Positions 38,380 through 48,753 of a stretch of 64,000 bases of DNA are shown in pieces. The notes beneath the pieces were generated by a model. The model saw only the letters and a program-made list of their open reading frames with translations. It was not told the origin of the DNA and did no database searches. The position numbers and the translations under genes were made by a program. Source of the DNA: Verrucomicrobiota bacterium (GTDB taxonomy: Bacteria; Verrucomicrobiota; Verrucomicrobiia; Verrucomicrobiales; DEV007); assembly GCA_003402735.1 (NCBI GenBank), contig QQNE01000001.1, positions 1-64,000 on the forward strand, given 5' to 3'. Every line of letters starts with the position of its first letter. Position 1 is the first letter of the stretch.

Positions 38380-40988
38380 GACCGTTCCGCCTCGTCCTCC
38401 TTGCGGCGACCCTGATGATTTCCGGAGTCCCGGCACGGGCGGACCAGACCTTCACCCCGGGAGAACCGATCCGGGAAACGTTTGACGGACTGGCCAAGGG
38501 CTTCCTCGAAAAACACTGCGTGGAGTGCCACGACGACACCACCGCGGAAGCCGACCTCAATCTGATGGACCTCGGACCCGTCGATGAAACCAACGCCGCT
38601 GTCTGGAAATCGGTCTGGGCCCAGGTCACCCTCCGCGAAATGCCGCCGTCGAGGAAACCTCAACCCGAGGTCGTCCCTCGCCTCCGGTTCACCGGATGGA
38701 TCGTGGGCCAATTGCAACGAGCCATGGAGGACAAGGGAGGTTTCCGCGCCCACCTCGATCCGAAAAAGGGAAACTTCGTCGATCACGATCTCCTCTTCGG
38801 CGAACTGCCCCCGGGAATCACGCTGAAGCCGACCTCCTCGCCGGCCCGTCTCTGGCGAATCACTCCGCAAGAACACATCACCCGGCTCAACGAACTCATC
38901 AACATCGAGCCTCCTTACGATCCCGCCAAGCCGGGTCTGCGAACCCACGGCGATGCCGTCCCCACCAACCACGGCGGCGAGTTAAAGCTCTATTTCGGCA
39001 CCGACAACATCCTCCGATGGGAGGGCGGCACCGTCGCCTACGCCACCGCAGTGAAGAGCGTCCCCGTGGTCCTCTCGCTCGCCCGGAAAACGGGCCTGAA
39101 GAATTACCCCGACTTTTATTCTGTGAACGGTGCCGAAGCGACCCAGATCCTCGCCAAGGCGGAGGACATCCTCAAATACATGGCCCATGGACCGCTCAGC
39201 CTCGTCGGCATGCCCGAGCAGATCACGGACGATCCGAGGACCTACGACAAGGTCAAGCCGAAGGGGGATCTGCGCGGCCTGCCCACTGCGATTGTCTACA
39301 GCCCGAAATTCCTCAGACCAGCGACCCCGCTGCTCGACCTGATGAAGGACGACGCCGCCCCATCCGATCAGGCGCTGCGCACCGCGATCGACTTCCTGTT
39401 CGAAGCCCTCACCTTTCGCCCGCCCTCGGCCAGGGAATCCGACGATTCCCTGGGACTCGTCAAGGACGCGATCGCGAAGGTCGGAAAAGAGGACGGTTTG
39501 GTCATGGGCCTTTCCGCCATCTTCCTCGATCGCGACGCCCTCTTCCGTCCCGAACTGGCGGAAGCAGGGGAACCCGACGCACACGGTCGCGTGATGCTAC
39601 AGGATTGGGAACTCGGTCTCGCGGTCAACCACGCCCTGCGCTACCTCAAGCCGGATGCCGCACTTCGCGCCGCCATCACCGGGGGTCGCCTGCGGACACG
39701 CGCCGACGTCGAACGGGAAATCCGCCGGATGCTGGAGGACGACCGCATCCGCAAACCCAGGGTGCTGCAGTTCTTCCGTGACTATTTCGATCACGATCTC
39801 GGCGGGACCATCTGCAAGGACAACCGCGCGCTGGCCGCGACCGGGGTCTCGACCCGGGGCGACTCTCATTACCTGGCCATGTTCGATGCCACCGCCAGCA
39901 CCGACCGCCTGATCGAAATCATCCTGGAAAAGGACCGGGAAGTCCTCAAGGAACTGCTCACCACCCGTCAAGTCGTCGCCACGGAGACCGACAAAGTTTA
40001 TTTCGGTCGAAAACGCACCCCGGAAGAGAGGGCGGAGGCTGTCGCCGAGCAGGCCAAGACCGATGCGACCGCAACGGCGGAAGAGGAGAAGGCGCTCACG
40101 GGGATGAAAGCGGAGATCGTCTCGCTCGAGGCCCGGCTGCACGAGGAACCCGCCGACGGGCCAAGCGCGAAATTGCTGGACCGGAAAAAACGTGCGCTCG
40201 ATGCGGAGACCAAAAAAATTGAGCAGGAGAGAAGGCGGCGTCGGGAGAACGCTCTCGTCGAGGTGGCTCCGGCAAACTTGCACGGCCCGGCGACCGAGGC
40301 CCGCGTCAGCCGCCCCTCCTTCGGGGCCGGCTCCATGCGACCGGAACGCATCCTTGCGACCGTCCCCGAAGGACAGCGGCTCGGAATTCTGACCCACCCG
40401 AGCTGGCTTGTCTCGCAGTCCGACGCCATGGACAACCACGCCATTCACCGCGGTATCTGGATCCGGGAGAGGCTCCTCGGTGGCGGAATTCCCGATGTGC
40501 CGATCACGGTGGATGCAAAACTGCCGGACGAGCCTCAGCACACTCTCCGGGAGAGGATGCGGGTGACGCGCGAGCCCTACTGCTGGTCCTGCCATGAGAA
40601 GATGGATCCGCTCGGTCTGCCGTTCGAGATCTACAATCATGCCGGTCTCTACCGCACCCTGGACCTCAACCAGCCGGTGGACAGCAGCGGGGAGATCACC
40701 GATTCGGGGGATCCGGCACTCGACGGGCCAGTGAAAGACGCGATCGAGATGATCCAAAAACTCGCCGCCAGCGAGCGGGTCGAGCAGGTCTTCGTGAGAC
40801 ACGCCTTCCGCTTCTGGATCGGGCGGAACGAGACGCTCAACGATGCCCCGGTTCTCCAGGCCGCCCATCGGGCCTACCGCGACAACGGCGGCAGCATGAA
40901 TGCCCTGATCACCTCTCTGGTCACCTCGGACGCATTCCTCTACCGGACAGTCGAGCGAAGAACCGCTGGACCGGTGGCGGAGCGGTAG
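38376..40988 (+). CDS. DUF1592/DUF1588/DUF1585 planctomycete-type cytochrome c protein
   Basis: CVECH haem motif near the N-terminus, [39 protein letters not shown] overlap with the DUF1552 gene. Confidence 0.88.
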   Translation: MRPFRLVLLAATLMISGVPARADQTFTPGEPIRETFDGLAKGFLEKHCVECHDDTTAEADLNLMDLGPVDETNAAVWKSVWAQVTLREMPPSRKPQPEVVPRLRFTGWIVGQLQRAMEDKGGFRAHLDPKKGNFVDHDLLFGELPPGITLKPTSSPARLWRITPQEHITRLNELINIEPPYDPAKPGLRTHGDAVPTNHGGELKLYFGTDNILRWEGGTVAYATAVKSVPVVLSLARKTGLKNYPDFYSVNGAEATQILAKAEDILKYMAHGPLSLVGMPEQITDDPRTYDKVKPKGDLRGLPTAIVYSPKFLRPATPLLDLMKDDAAPSDQALRTAIDFLFEALTFRPPSARESDDSLGLVKDAIAKVGKEDGLVMGLSAIFLDRDALFRPELAEAGEPDAHGRVMLQDWELGLAVNHALRYLKPDAALRAAITGGRLRTRADVEREIRRMLEDDRIRKPRVLQFFRDYFDHDLGGTICKDNRALAATGVSTRGDSHYLAMFDATASTDRLIEIILEKDREVLKELLTTRQVVATETDKVYFGRKRTPEERAEAVAEQAKTDATATAEEEKALTGMKAEIVSLEARLHEEPADGPSAKLLDRKKRALDAETKKIEQERRRRRENALVEVAPANLHGPATEARVSRPSFGAGSMRPERILATVPEGQRLGILTHPSWLVSQSDAMDNHAIHRGIWIRERLLGGGIPDVPITVDAKLPDEPQHTLRERMRVTREPYCWSCHEKMDPLGLPFEIYNHAGLYRTLDLNQPVDSSGEITDSGDPALDGPVKDAIEMIQKLAASERVEQVFVRHAFRFWIGRNETLNDAPVLQAAHRAYRDNGGSMNALITSLVTSDAFLYRTVERRTAGPVAER

Positions 40989-41006
40989 TCCCCCGCCCCG
41001 GGTCTC

Positions 41007-41696
41007 TCAGGAAGCGTGCCCGCGTTCCTTTTTCCAGAGCGCGCGCATCTTCGGCAGACTGATTTCCGTGAGGCGTTCCACGACCAAATCCGCGAGCGGT
41101 TGCAGTTTGGGGACCGGGTGCGTGGTGGCCACGCCGATGGCCTTCATGCCGCCCCGGCGGGCCGCCTCCAATCCGACGAAGGCGTCCTCAAAGACCACGC
41201 AATCCTGGGGCGAACGATCGATCCTGGAAGCGGCCACAAGAAACACTTCGGGATCCGGTTTCCCGTTGCGAACATCCTCGGCGGCGGTCACGGCGGCAAA
41301 CAACGGGCCCAGACCGGTGATCTCCATGATGGTGCGGATGTTCTCATGGGGAGTGGAGGAACCGACCGAGCAGGGAACCCCGTGTTCGCCGAGTTCCTCC
41401 AACAGTTCACGAACCCCCGGCAACGGGGTGATCCCGGTTTGCTTGAGAATGTCCCGATACATCTGTTCCTTGTGATCAGCCAATTCCGCCATCCTCACCG
41501 TGTCTTCAGGGTCCACCCACCCGAGCAGGGGCCCCAGGATGCTCTGGTTGCGCATGCCGAAGCACTTGGCGAACAACTCATCGGAAAACGGCTTTCCCAG
41601 CTCTGATGCCAGTTGGTAAAACGCGAGGCGATGCTGGTCATGGGAATCGATGATGACCCCATCCCAATCGAAAATGGCTCCGAGCGGGCGTTCCAT
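41007..41696 (-). CDS. HAD-superfamily hydrolase (beta-phosphoglucomutase-like)
   Basis: AIFDWDGVIIDS, VGSSTPHENI, GKPDPEVFLVAA, VVFEDAFVGLEAAR. Confidence 0.93.
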   Translation of the reverse strand: MERPLGAIFDWDGVIIDSHDQHRLAFYQLASELGKPFSDELFAKCFGMRNQSILGPLLGWVDPEDTVRMAELADHKEQMYRDILKQTGITPLPGVRELLEELGEHGVPCSVGSSTPHENIRTIMEITGLGPLFAAVTAAEDVRNGKPDPEVFLVAASRIDRSPQDCVVFEDAFVGLEAARRGGMKAIGVATTHPVPKLQPLADLVVERLTEISLPKMRALWKKERGHAS

Positions 41697-43264
41697 CAGT
41701 CGAGCCGTTCCAAGGTCTTGATGCCGAGCCGGGACCCGAACTGTTCGTTGACCGCTTCGGCCATGCGGGCATCGAGGTAGATCACCTTGGGAAAATCATC
41801 GAACTCGATCTTGTGGACGCCGTTGGTCGGCTTGGCAAAGGCGGCGTTGAGGTCCTTGATGGAGCGAATGGCTTGGCCATTGACCTTGGTCACCTGAATG
41901 TTCCCGATCTGTTCATACCCGACGGTGGCGGGCGTGAGCACGACCGCGCTGAGGATCACCAGTTTGCCCCCCTCTTTCTCCTCGAGAAGTTCCTGGTTGG
42001 CGTGAGCGTGCACCAGCTTGAACGGAGCGCGATTGACCCACTGATCCCCCCAAGCCTTCAGATAGGGCAAGGTGAGTTCCTGAAAGATCAGGCCTCCCAG
42101 GATCTTGAACCGCGGGCCACGATCAAACATGTAAGGATCTATATAATATGCCGTCGGCGGCTTGCGCGTCAGTTCGAGGCTCACGGTGAGTTCCTGATCC
42201 TTGCGATGCACCTTGACCGGCACTTTTTGGCCCACCTGTGCATCGCCCCGCACTAGGTGACTGAAATTCAGTTTCCCATACTTTGGGTGATCATAGTTGC
42301 CGCGGGAATCGATCGGATGACCATCGATCTCCAGAATGATATCGTCCGCCTGGATCCCGGCCTGTTGGGCGGCCCCATCCCGGGACACCCGCCGCACATA
42401 GATCCCTCCCTCCAACCCGTCCAGCTTGGCATACTTGCGCAACTGCTCGTCCAGGGTCGGTGCATAACTCAATCCCAAGTTGGGGAACCCGGCATACGTT
42501 CCATCCGCCAGATCCTTGAGAAAATGTTCGATGATGGGTGCGGGCAGGACATCACTGGTCTGCTCCTTGGAATCATAGGAGAGCAACAAACCTGCCAGCC
42601 TTCCCTCTTTGATCACGGGCAGGGTGAAACTGCTGGTGCGGTATTGCAGGGAACCGCGCAGCACGTAATTCAGGAAAAAGGAGCCGTCCACGAAGTAACG
42701 GCCCACCCCGACCTGGATCACGGTGCCGTCAGTGCTGGCGGGTGTTCCATTGTCTTCCAACTGCCAAACCTCCAACCGATCTCCTGGCACTGCGCTCAGG
42801 TCGAGTTCCAGTGGCTGCATCCGGCTGAAAAACTCCGTCTTTTTCTTCTCATCGATCGGTTCGAGCAACGCCAGGTTGGCCTCGTAATCCAAACCAACCA
42901 CTTTGGCAGGCGTCTTCTCCCCCGTGTCAGGCAACTCGAGTTCAATGTAAGTGTGATCGACCACCAGTTCCGCCGTGACCAAGACCCGTCCACCGGCCAC
43001 GAGCGGACCGAGACCGCTCCGGCGGGAGGCCTCGAGCTTTTCCCAGGGCCGGACAAAATTGTAGCCTTGATTGGTGGCATGAACGCGAACCACGGAAGTG
43101 GCCGCAGTCGTCGAGGGTCCACCGCCCAAGTTGAACTTGAAGGCAATCTCCTTGTCCAGACAGGACGTCAGGAGCAACGCACAACCGACTGTGAAGCCGG
43201 TGGCCAAACGAAAAAACCGGGGAATCATCGGAGTGAAAAACATGGGAATCTGAACTCGGTTCAT
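41696..43264 (-). CDS. Deg/HtrA-like PDZ lipoprotein lacking the catalytic triad
   Basis: Lipobox LLTSC; trypsin-like fold text with TAELVV instead of TNAHVV, EANLALLE instead of D-LALL, no GNSGG; PDZ DGAAQQAGIQADDIILEIDG. Confidence 0.8.
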   Translation of the reverse strand: MNRVQIPMFFTPMIPRFFRLATGFTVGCALLLTSCLDKEIAFKFNLGGGPSTTAATSVVRVHATNQGYNFVRPWEKLEASRRSGLGPLVAGGRVLVTAELVVDHTYIELELPDTGEKTPAKVVGLDYEANLALLEPIDEKKKTEFFSRMQPLELDLSAVPGDRLEVWQLEDNGTPASTDGTVIQVGVGRYFVDGSFFLNYVLRGSLQYRTSSFTLPVIKEGRLAGLLLSYDSKEQTSDVLPAPIIEHFLKDLADGTYAGFPNLGLSYAPTLDEQLRKYAKLDGLEGGIYVRRVSRDGAAQQAGIQADDIILEIDGHPIDSRGNYDHPKYGKLNFSHLVRGDAQVGQKVPVKVHRKDQELTVSLELTRKPPTAYYIDPYMFDRGPRFKILGGLIFQELTLPYLKAWGDQWVNRAPFKLVHAHANQELLEEKEGGKLVILSAVVLTPATVGYEQIGNIQVTKVNGQAIRSIKDLNAAFAKPTNGVHKIEFDDFPKVIYLDARMAEAVNEQFGSRLGIKTLERLD

Positions 43265-44871
43265 TGGGCCATCACAGAATCACCAATCCGGTGATCTTCG
43301 GTCACGTTGTATTTCTCCGCCACCCGCTGGTTGGCGGCGGCCACCCGGGAGGCCTCGATCACCATGGGACGCCCCTCGCCCAAGAAACGGATCACGTGAA
43401 ATCCACCCGGAGGTGCCGGATTTTGCAGGGCCTCGTGAACATCCTTCAGGCTCCGGATTTTCTTTCCATTGATTTCGTCCACCGCTTGTTGCCGGAACAA
43501 ATCGAAGTGGGTGTTGATCTCGTCCGGCAGGATATCGGTGAGCACCACGATTTGCGGGCGCTCTTTGTAAACCTCGTCCTGGCTGAAGAAGTTGAACAGG
43601 TAACGGACGTTGAGATTGCTCACTCCGTGCGCCGCCATCATGTTGCGGTCCACCGGTTGGAAAAGAAGCCCGGCAAAGACCACGTATTGCGGTTTTTGGT
43701 CGTATTGGTTCGCCTGGATCAAATAGGGCAAAAACCGTTTCAGGGTGATGTCCAGGTCCATCGCCTTGCCGCCCCGGATCACCCTCAGCTTCACAATATT
43801 TCCCACATACTTGCGTTCCACGATCTCGTTCATGTTCACCCGGGAACCGAGCATGTTGACAAAGCCGTCACTGGATACCGGGAATCCGTCCATGGCCACG
43901 ATGATATCCCCCATCTGCAACAACCCTCCAGCCGAACCCGCGCTGTCTGCGGACGAGACCATCACCCCAATCCCGTCATTGGGAAGATTCAACGCCTTGC
44001 GTTGAGCGGGGTTTTGCAGGTTGAAATGGGCAATCGCCAAGTCCGGGTAATGGTCGTAGGTGCCGTCGCGAACGTCTTCCAGAAAGCGGTGAATCACCGG
44101 GACCGGGATCATGAAACCGGTGCTTTGAGCCACGTCTCCGCTGTATCCCTGAAAGGCCACGCCCACCACCGTGCCCTCCTGAATCACGGGCCCGCCGCTG
44201 TTCCCCGGATTGATCGCCGCATCGACCTGGATCGCGAGGTGAAAATCCACCCCGGAATGCGCGAAAGATTGGAAGTCGATCCGCGAGACAACGCCCCGGG
44301 TCACGGAAATCCTCTGACCGCCGATCGGATAGCCCACGGCGATGACCGTGCTGTTGAGCAGCGGAACACCGCCCAACCGGAGGGGACGCACCGTTTCAAA
44401 CGCCGAGGGATCCTTGAGCGCAAGCAGCGCGAGATCACAATCGTGGGCGATGTGGACGATCTCCGCTTCATAAGGCTTCGGGTCGTCCACCTTCTTGACG
44501 TAGAGCAGTCGGCTGTCGCTGACCACGTGCGCGTTCGTCAAGAATCGGTTGGGCGCAATCAAAAACCCGGTGCCGACACCGCCACCCGTTCCTCCCGAGT
44601 TCCATGGAACCCGATAGTTCGGTTCCCAAGACTGGTTCTCGACCCGCACGATCGCGGAGAAAATGGCCTCGCCATCGGCCGGAGCCGGTGCCGCCTGCGG
44701 ACTTGGAACGACCGGCACCGGAGCGGGCGGCGCAGGGACGGCGGCCGGGGCAGGGGCCGGACTGGGAACCGGGACGGGAGCGAGTTGCGCCCAAACCGAG
44801 GAGGCCCCAACAAAAAGGGCGGCGGTCAAGGCCAGAACCCTCGGCACAAAGGAAGGCGGATGCGGGATCAT
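43261..44871 (-). CDS. Deg/HtrA-family serine protease with PDZ domains
   Basis: GTGFLIAPNRFLTNAHVVSD, CDLALLALKD, INPGNSGGPVIQEGTVVGVAFQG. ORF extends to 44913. Confidence 0.92.
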   Translation of the reverse strand: MIPHPPSFVPRVLALTAALFVGASSVWAQLAPVPVPSPAPAPAAVPAPPAPVPVVPSPQAAPAPADGEAIFSAIVRVENQSWEPNYRVPWNSGGTGGGVGTGFLIAPNRFLTNAHVVSDSRLLYVKKVDDPKPYEAEIVHIAHDCDLALLALKDPSAFETVRPLRLGGVPLLNSTVIAVGYPIGGQRISVTRGVVSRIDFQSFAHSGVDFHLAIQVDAAINPGNSGGPVIQEGTVVGVAFQGYSGDVAQSTGFMIPVPVIHRFLEDVRDGTYDHYPDLAIAHFNLQNPAQRKALNLPNDGIGVMVSSADSAGSAGGLLQMGDIIVAMDGFPVSSDGFVNMLGSRVNMNEIVERKYVGNIVKLRVIRGGKAMDLDITLKRFLPYLIQANQYDQKPQYVVFAGLLFQPVDRNMMAAHGVSNLNVRYLFNFFSQDEVYKERPQIVVLTDILPDEINTHFDLFRQQAVDEINGKKIRSLKDVHEALQNPAPPGGFHVIRFLGEGRPMVIEASRVAAANQRVAEKYNVTEDHRIGDSVMAQ

Positions 44872-44912
44872 CATGAACTTGGAATGTTGCTGGACAGCGA
44901 TACGGACCATCA

Positions 44913-46028
44913 TCAGACGTTGAAACGGAACTCCATCACGTCGCCATCTTTGACGACATACTCTTTTCCTTCGATCCGGAGTTTCCCGGCCTCGCGGGCC
45001 TTGGCGTGGGAACCGAGCGACACCAGATCCTCAAAGGCGACAACTTCAGCGGCGATGAATCCGCGTTCGAAGTCGGAGTGAATGACTCCGGCGGCCTGGG
45101 GACATTTGGCGCCTGCCGAAATGGTCCAGGCCCGCGTCTCCTTCTCGCCAGTGGTCAGGTAGGTGCGCAATCCGAGCAGCGCATACACCTCGCGGATCAA
45201 GTTGGAGACGCCGCTGTCCGTGACGCCCATGTCCGCGAGAAAAGCCATCGCCTCATCCGGCGCGAGATCGATCATCTCTTCCTCGATCCTCGCGGAGATG
45301 ACCACCGCGCCCGCCCCGAGATGGGAAGCCGCGTAAGCCCGCACCTTGGCCACCATGGGATGCGAATCCGGATCCTTCTGCGCCGAGGCCAGTTCCTCCT
45401 CCGCGACGTTGCAGGCGAACAAGGTCGGCTTGGAACTGAGCAAAAAGAACTCCCGCAAAGTCGGTCTCTCTTCCTTCGAAACTTCCAACGTGATCGCCGG
45501 TTGCCCGGAATCGAGATGCGGGATGAGGCGCTCCATGAGATCGACCTCCCGCTTCGCCTCCTTGTCGCCGGATTTCGCCTTCTTCTCGCGCGAGACCATC
45601 CGCTTCTGCAGGGCCGCCAGGTCCGACAAAATCAGTTCCGCGTTGATGATCTCGATATCCCGGATGGGATCGACCGAACCCATCTCGTGGATGATGTCAG
45701 GATTCTCAAAACAACGCACCACCTGGACCACGGCATCCGTCTCCCGGATGTTGGCGAGGAACTGGTTCCCGAGCCCCTGCCCCTGGCTCGCCCCTTTCAC
45801 CAGACCGGCGATATCGACAATTTCAATCGCGGCGGGCACAACCTTCTGGGACTTGGAGAGGGCCGACAACACGTCGAGCCGCTTGTCCGGGACCGACACC
45901 ATCCCGACGTTCGGATCGATGGTGCAAAAGGGGAAATTCGCCGCCTGCGCCTTTCGGGTCCGGGTAACCGCATTGAAAAGCGTCGACTTTCCGACGTTGG
46001 GCAATCCGACAATGCCTGCCTTTAACAT
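44913..46028 (-). CDS. ychF: Ribosome-binding ATPase YchF
   Basis: MLKAGIVGLPNVGKSTLFNAVTRTRKAQAANFPFCTIDPNVGMV; TGS domain end YVVKDGDVMEFRFNV. Confidence 0.97.
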   Translation of the reverse strand: MLKAGIVGLPNVGKSTLFNAVTRTRKAQAANFPFCTIDPNVGMVSVPDKRLDVLSALSKSQKVVPAAIEIVDIAGLVKGASQGQGLGNQFLANIRETDAVVQVVRCFENPDIIHEMGSVDPIRDIEIINAELILSDLAALQKRMVSREKKAKSGDKEAKREVDLMERLIPHLDSGQPAITLEVSKEERPTLREFFLLSSKPTLFACNVAEEELASAQKDPDSHPMVAKVRAYAASHLGAGAVVISARIEEEMIDLAPDEAMAFLADMGVTDSGVSNLIREVYALLGLRTYLTTGEKETRAWTISAGAKCPQAAGVIHSDFERGFIAAEVVAFEDLVSLGSHAKAREAGKLRIEGKEYVVKDGDVMEFRFNV

Positions 46029-46116
46029 GGCGGCCAGACTAAACGAGGCCCTCGCCAGCGCACGAAAAAAATTGGTCTTTGCATCCGCCGGGGGCCGGAC
46101 GCATGATCTGCGGAGG

Positions 46117-46851
46117 ATGACATCAGCCGACCGCATGCTGGCGGCCGCCGGGAATCTGAGTGCCGTCTTGGCCGGGTTTCACTGCGGCGGAGACGTGACC
46201 CACGTCTACAATCCCCTCACCTACGCGCGCCGCCCTCACGAAGTCTATTTGCGCCGCTTCGGCACCGCCCGAAAGCGGATCCTCTTTCTCGGGATGAACC
46301 CCGGCCCCTGGGGCATGGCCCAGACCGGCGTCCCGTTCGGGGAGATCGCGGCGGTGCGGGATTGGATGGGTATCTCCGAACCGGTCGATCCTCCCGAGCA
46401 GGAACACCCGAAACGGAAGATCGAGGGATTCGCCTGCAAAAAATCGGAGGTTAGCGGGCGACGCCTCTGGGGTTTGTTCGCCCAAAAATTCGGAACCGCC
46501 GACGCCTTTTTCAAAGAGCATTTCGTGCTCAATTACTGCCCGCTCGTGTTCATGGAAGCCAGCGGACGCAACCGGACGCCGGACAAGCTCTCCGCGGCCG
46601 AACAGACGCTCCTCGAAAGGGCCTGCGACGAATGCCTCGCGGTGGCGATCTCCGCCCTGGAACCGGAATGGCTCATCGGCGTGGGCGGTTATGCCGAGGC
46701 CGCTCTGCAAAGGGTCGCCTCCGCCAGTGGGACCCGGGCCAAGATCGGCAAGATCCTTCACCCGAGCCCCGCCAGCCCGGTCGCCAATCGCGATTGGGCC
46801 GGCACCGCCACCCGCCAACTGAAGGAGCAAGGCGTCTGGCCCGGGTCATGA
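46117..46851 (+). CDS. SMUG1-like uracil-DNA glycosylase
   Basis: FLGMNPGPWGMAQTGVPFGEIAAVRDWMGI; KILHPSPASP. Confidence 0.9.
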   Translation: MTSADRMLAAAGNLSAVLAGFHCGGDVTHVYNPLTYARRPHEVYLRRFGTARKRILFLGMNPGPWGMAQTGVPFGEIAAVRDWMGISEPVDPPEQEHPKRKIEGFACKKSEVSGRRLWGLFAQKFGTADAFFKEHFVLNYCPLVFMEASGRNRTPDKLSAAEQTLLERACDECLAVAISALEPEWLIGVGGYAEAALQRVASASGTRAKIGKILHPSPASPVANRDWAGTATRQLKEQGVWPGS

Positions 46852-47189
46852 CCACGTTGAAGACGGTCCTGCTCCTGCTGATTTCCAACGTCTTCATGAC
46901 GTTCGCTTGGTATGCCCACCTTCGACAACTCGGCTCCAAACCGCTCATGGTCGCGATTCTCGCCAGCTGGGGCGTGGCCTTTTTCGAATACGTGTTTCAG
47001 GTGCCAGCCAACCGGATCGGCTACCAGTCGCTCACCCTGCCACAACTCAAAATTCTTCAGGAAGTGATCACGCTGAGCGTTTTCGTCCCATTCGCCCTGC
47101 TCTACATGAAAGTGCCCCTCAGCTGGAACTACCTCTTCGCCGGAATCTGTCTCCTCGGGGCCGTCTTCTTCATTTTCCGGCCCAACTGA
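46848..47189 (+). CDS. DUF486 (DMT-like) small membrane protein
   Basis: LLISNVFMTFAWYAHLRQL...ASWGVAFFEYVFQVPANRIGY; ATGA overlap with the previous gene. Confidence 0.9.
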   Translation: MTTLKTVLLLLISNVFMTFAWYAHLRQLGSKPLMVAILASWGVAFFEYVFQVPANRIGYQSLTLPQLKILQEVITLSVFVPFALLYMKVPLSWNYLFAGICLLGAVFFIFRPN

Positions 47190-47685
47190 AACCGGACATC
47201 ACCATTCGCAAATCCCAACGTCGAAGATCGAACGTTTGCGGGAAAGAGAAGAAAAATGCCCGACCGGCCCACGGGGGCCCTTCGAAACGCGAAAAATTAA
47301 ACTTGTCTGACAAACTCAATTCTGAGAAATTCGAACAGAACCAGGGCGGAAAGCGTCAATCCATTCCGGACTTGCAGCCTCCCGCCAGAGTGGAGCGACC
47401 GGCAAGCAACGCCGGGAACCCAAGTCCAGTTCTTCCAGGCCGGAAGGGCGCAGAAAAACGAGAGGAAAAATCCCAGCGAACCCATTGATCGATCCAAGGC
47501 GCCCGACAGATTCCGCCTGCAACGAGACGACGCACCCCCAAAAAAAATCCGCGACAGGAACGAATCTTGCGCCTCGGACATCCGGGCGGCGATCCTCGAA
47601 AGCCCAACCTCCCGCTCCCGCCCATCTCGAGTTGAGTTGAACCAGGAACCGAAAACAAACCAGATCAACAGCCCAGCACAAAAAC

Positions 47686-48657
47686 ATGTCCAACCTTGAA
47701 CTAGACGGAGGTATCAAGATTTACCTCCGGGAGATCGGGAAAACCCCGCTCCTCACCCGTGAGCAAGAGGTGGAACTTGCCGAGCGGATCAAAGCCGGCG
47801 ACCTCGAAGCGCGAGCGCACATGATCAAAGCCAACCTCCGCTTGGTGGTCAAGATCGCCCAGGATTACGCCAACTACGGCCTTCCGCTGCTCGACCTCAT
47901 CTCCGAAGGAAACATCGGCCTCATGAAGGCCGTGGAACGCTTTGACCCCAACAAGGGCGGCAAGCTGTCGACCTACGCCGCCTGGTGGATCAAGCAATCC
48001 ATCAAGCGCGCCCTGGCCAACCAGTCCAAGACCATCCGTCTCCCCGTCCACATGGTGGACAAGATTTCCAAGATGCGCCGACTCGCCATGGTGCTCGCCG
48101 AAGAACTCGGCCGCGAACCGACGGACGAGGAATTGGCCGAGGAAATCGGGATCGACCGGGCCAAACTGGCCCATCTCAAGGCGGCTTCGTTGCGCCCTGC
48201 TTCGCTGGATGCGCCGATCAGTGACGATGACAACACCGAGTTCGGTGAAATCATCGGAGATGACCGGGCGCAGACCCCGTTGGAGCTGCTCAGCCACAAG
48301 AACATGCACGGCCAGCTCGATGGGCTCCTGGGCGTTCTCGACGAGCGGGAACGGCGCATCGTGGATGCCCGGTTCGGTCTGAACGGCGAAAAGCCGAAGA
48401 CCCTCGAGGAAGTCGGCCAGGAATTCGGCGTGACCCGGGAACGGATTCGCCAATTGCAGAATATCGCCCTGAAAAAGCTGCGTCGCGCTCTCCAGAAACG
48501 GGAAGACCCCGGTCCAAAGCCCGCCAAGGGCCTCACGGCCAATCTTCAGGAACACAAGGAGAAGGTCAAAGCGCGCCGCGCCGCCGAAATGGGCGGTTCC
48601 TACGAAGATTTCGACGCCGAGGAAGAAGAGGCGATGGCCGAAGCGGGCGATCTCTGA
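47686..48657 (+). CDS. RNA polymerase sigma-70 factor (RpoD/group 2 type, no region 1.1)
   Basis: IKIYLREIGKTPLLTREQEVELAERI, LRLVVKIAQDYANYGLPLLDLISEGNIGLMKAVERFDPNKGGKLSTYAAWWIKQSI, VTRERIRQLQNIALKKLR. Confidence 0.96.
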   Translation: MSNLELDGGIKIYLREIGKTPLLTREQEVELAERIKAGDLEARAHMIKANLRLVVKIAQDYANYGLPLLDLISEGNIGLMKAVERFDPNKGGKLSTYAAWWIKQSIKRALANQSKTIRLPVHMVDKISKMRRLAMVLAEELGREPTDEELAEEIGIDRAKLAHLKAASLRPASLDAPISDDDNTEFGEIIGDDRAQTPLELLSHKNMHGQLDGLLGVLDERERRIVDARFGLNGEKPKTLEEVGQEFGVTRERIRQLQNIALKKLRRALQKREDPGPKPAKGLTANLQEHKEKVKARRAAEMGGSYEDFDAEEEEAMAEAGDL

Positions 48658-48753
48658 GTCACCGCCGGGACATTCCGGCGCCGCCGTGATTACGGGCACT
48701 AGGCTCGGCTCGCGGCGGTTCTCGGGACGCACCCGGCCCTTTCATTTTTCCCC

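Noticed and set aside
47267-47285. GGCCCACGGGGGCC hairpin after the DUF486 gene as a terminator
   Set aside because: Only a 5-bp stem and no following U-tract; not enough to call.
47297-47668. 123-aa minus-strand ORF in the sigma-factor leader
   Set aside because: Overlaps other equally long frames in the same interval, lacks motifs, and its composition looks random.
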